Source: Anaerostipes hominis (ex Lee et al. 2021)
GTDB lineage: Bacteria; Bacillota; Clostridia; Lachnospirales; Lachnospiraceae
Reading direction: 5' to 3'
Assembly: GCF_002270485.1 (NCBI RefSeq)
Contig: NZ_NQOG01000012.1
Location: 19,457-83,456 of the forward strand
Length of the DNA stretch: 64,000 nucleotides
The position numbers were made by a program, and so were the translations under genes. Below, in pieces: positions 62,586 to 64,000 of the stretch. How positions within the stretch are numbered: position 1 is the stretch's first letter; every line of letters begins with the position of its first letter. The notes beneath the pieces are model-generated. The model did not search any database and was not told where the DNA came from. It saw only the letters and a program-made list of their open reading frames with translations.

Positions 62586-62589
62586 GATT

Positions 62590-63174
62590 ATGAAGAAAAG
62601 AATTATATTTGCAACAGGAAATCAGGGCAAGATGAAAGAGATCAGGGAAATCCTTGCGGACACAGAGTATGAGGTCGTGTCCATGAAAGAGGCAGGGGTG
62701 GACGCAGAGATTATAGAAGACGGCACAACATTTGAGGAAAATGCAGTCATCAAGGCCAAGGCCATCATGGAACTTACCGGAGAACTTACGATGGCGGATG
62801 ACTCCGGGCTGGAGATTGATGCGCTGAACAAAGAGCCGGGAGTGTACTCGGCCAGATATATGGGAGAGGACACCCCGTATCCCGTTAAGAATCAGAAGAT
62901 TCTGGACCGGATGGCAGGCGTGCCGGAAAAAGAAAGAACCGCCAGATTTGTCTGTGTGATCGCAGCCGCATTTCCGGATGGACAAATACGGACAAGTCGT
63001 GGTACTATGGAAGGTATCATTGGATATGAGATAAAGGGAGAGAATGGATTTGGCTATGATCCGATCTTTTTTCTGCCGGAGTTGGGCAGATACAGTGCGG
63101 AACTTTGCAGTGAAGAAAAAAACAGGTTAAGTCATCGCGGAGAAGCATTGAGGAAAATCAAAGACATTCTTTAG
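62590..63174 (+). CDS. rdgB: XTP/dITP diphosphatase (RdgB/HAM1)
   Basis: 194 residues, full length. FATGNQGKMKEIREILADTE at the start, TFEENAVIKAKAIME, MADDSGLEIDALNKEPGVYS with the catalytic Asp pair and GENGFGYDPIFFLPELG at the base-specific pocket, then LSHRGEALRKI. Removes non-canonical purine nucleotides. It starts 5 bases after the methyltransferase stop. Confidence 0.96.
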   Translation: MKKRIIFATGNQGKMKEIREILADTEYEVVSMKEAGVDAEIIEDGTTFEENAVIKAKAIMELTGELTMADDSGLEIDALNKEPGVYSARYMGEDTPYPVKNQKILDRMAGVPEKERTARFVCVIAAAFPDGQIRTSRGTMEGIIGYEIKGENGFGYDPIFFLPELGRYSAELCSEEKNRLSHRGEALRKIKDIL

Positions 63175-63186
63175 GGAGGTTATCTT

Positions 63187-63693
63187 GTGAGAATTTTAGT
63201 AATCAGTGACTCTCATGGTCGTAATGACGATGTAAAAGGGGTATTGGAGCAGGTCGGCGAGATCGACATGCTGATTCACTGCGGCGATGTAGAGCGCGGT
63301 GACCAGTATATCCGTGATATTGCCGGATGCCCTGTCGTCATGGTAGCGGGAAATAATGACTATTATCTTGACCTCCCCAGCGAGGAGACCATAGAGGTAG
63401 AGGGCTACCGCATCTGGGTAACCCACGGACATCCGTATTATGTGAATTCCGGGGTGGATTATCTGCGGGAATATGGAGAGATGCACGATGTAGACGTCGT
63501 GATGTACGGGCACACCCATGTGCCGTTCATAGAGATCGGGGACGATATGACAATTCTGAACCCCGGGAGTATTTCCTATCCAAGACAGGCCGGCAGAAAG
63601 CCGACGTTTCTCCTGATGGAGATCGACGATATGGGAGAGGCTCATTATGCCCATGGATATTATAAAGAACATTTCAGAGAACTGAACATTTAA
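63187..63693 (+). CDS. YfcE/MJ0936-type metallophosphoesterase
   Basis: 168 residues, single domain. VISDSHGRNDD, IHCGDVERGD, VAGNNDYYLDLPSEE, VTHGHPYYVNSG and MYGHTHVPFIEIG supply the two-metal ligands, ending LNPGSISYPRQAGRKPTFLL. Phosphodiesterase with broad activity on artificial substrates. Start GTG at 63187 with GGAGG 7 bases upstream. Last gene of the rdgB unit; the pairing with rdgB is common in Firmicutes. Confidence 0.93.
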   Translation: MRILVISDSHGRNDDVKGVLEQVGEIDMLIHCGDVERGDQYIRDIAGCPVVMVAGNNDYYLDLPSEETIEVEGYRIWVTHGHPYYVNSGVDYLREYGEMHDVDVVMYGHTHVPFIEIGDDMTILNPGSISYPRQAGRKPTFLLMEIDDMGEAHYAHGYYKEHFRELNI

Positions 63694-63697
63694 CATG

Positions 63698-63772
63698 AAA
63701 AAACTGTTTGTGGCATGAATACTGTAAGTAACAGCGAGGCTGTCCAAGTGTCAATGGCACAGGCAGTTTTTT
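63698..63772 (+). terminator. Long-armed terminator after the phosphodiesterase gene
   Basis: AAAAAACTGTTTGTGGC and GGCACAGGCAGTTTTTT pair at 16 of 17 positions counting two G-T wobbles, with about 40 bases between. It ends in a T run. A small hairpin, AAGCCATC/GGTGGCT, at 63862-63880 may end the reverse-strand gene; otherwise 63773-63911 shows nothing. Confidence 0.75.
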
Positions 63773-63911
63773 CGTCGTATAAAGAAAAATAAATTAGAGT
63801 TGAGGTCAAAGATTGAAAATGAGAAGTAGAGGGTATCCATTTATTTAATCGCATAACAAATAAGCCATCTTCTGGTGGCTACTTTAAAAAGTGAATATTG
63901 AAAAGTTAAGG

Positions 63912-64000
63912 TTATGCAGTTGCTGACTTGATCTTATAACCTTGATTCCTTGCTATGATGATGGCCTGTTCTACCGTGATTTCACGGTCAACAGGGGGCA
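63912..64000 (-). CDS. C-terminal end of an unidentified protein, 5' part outside the window
   Basis: The reverse-strand frame reads PPVDREITVEQAIIIARNQG and YKIKSATA with TAA at 63912-63914. It is open to the window edge. The 28 whole codons are too few to name the protein; a DNA-binding or mobile-element protein is possible but not supported. Confidence 0.4.
   Translation of the reverse strand, partial: PPVDREITVEQAIIIARNQGYKIKSATA

Overview
The window looks like chromosomal DNA of a low-to-moderate GC, anaerobic Firmicute of the Lachnospiraceae type; Anaerostipes or a close relative is a guess from gene style, not a tested assignment. The grounds are strong AGGAGG-type ribosome binding sites with frequent TTG and GTG starts, consensus sigma-A promoters, a T-box in front of aspS, several PTS operons, and a signal-peptide protein with repeated Ig-like modules of the gut-clostridial kind.

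Layout. 1-8640: a hexose-phosphate regulon made of a class II aldolase, an RpiR regulator and a PfkB kinase plus fructose-type PTS operon, linked by two copies of one operator and interrupted by a small XRE regulator and a 1147-residue surface protein. 8700-12310: a reverse-strand, AT-rich operon for envelope proteins (two zinc-ribbon membrane proteins, one anchored extracytoplasmic protein, one anchored amidase). 12540-15540: a DeoR regulator divergent from a YggC-like kinase and a YggP-like dehydrogenase. 15650-20390: a metallophosphoesterase followed by a scarred stretch with fragments of HxlR, AraC, hydrolase, macro-domain and DUF2974 genes around one intact AraC gene. 20510-23050: a DMT exporter and glpK. 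23130-29030: a complete nickel-pincer cofactor operon (larB, larC, larE, a nickel ECF transporter and a MerR gene) behind a MerR-type promoter, without larA.

29100-39100: a broken sensor gene, T-box and aspS, a TerC-like fusion protein, a ClC antiporter, ung, a HAD phosphatase, a transglutaminase-like protein and a D,D-carboxypeptidase. 39150-46160: MarR remnant, a lipid kinase, a mannose-type PTS with fused IIC-IID, its SorC regulator and an esterase. 46200-53500: pabA-pabB-pabC behind a structured terminator leader, then rpoN, helD and an AraC-GNAT fusion on the reverse strand. 53500-60210: nitroreductase, tRNA-Arg(CCU), an amino-acid:sodium symporter, a DJ-1 protein, a DUF1189 protein, and glnB-amt with a terminator before each gene. 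60260-64000: a plsC remnant, a tiny Asn/Ser/Gln-rich protein, rhodanese, a THUMP methyltransferase, rdgB, a YfcE-type phosphodiesterase, and the end of an unidentified reverse-strand gene.

Working together: two sugar-PTS systems and a kinase/dehydrogenase pair feed glycolysis, each beside a regulator of a different family. The lar block imports nickel and builds the nickel-pincer nucleotide for an enzyme encoded elsewhere. glnB-amt handles ammonium, and pabABC makes p-aminobenzoate for folate.
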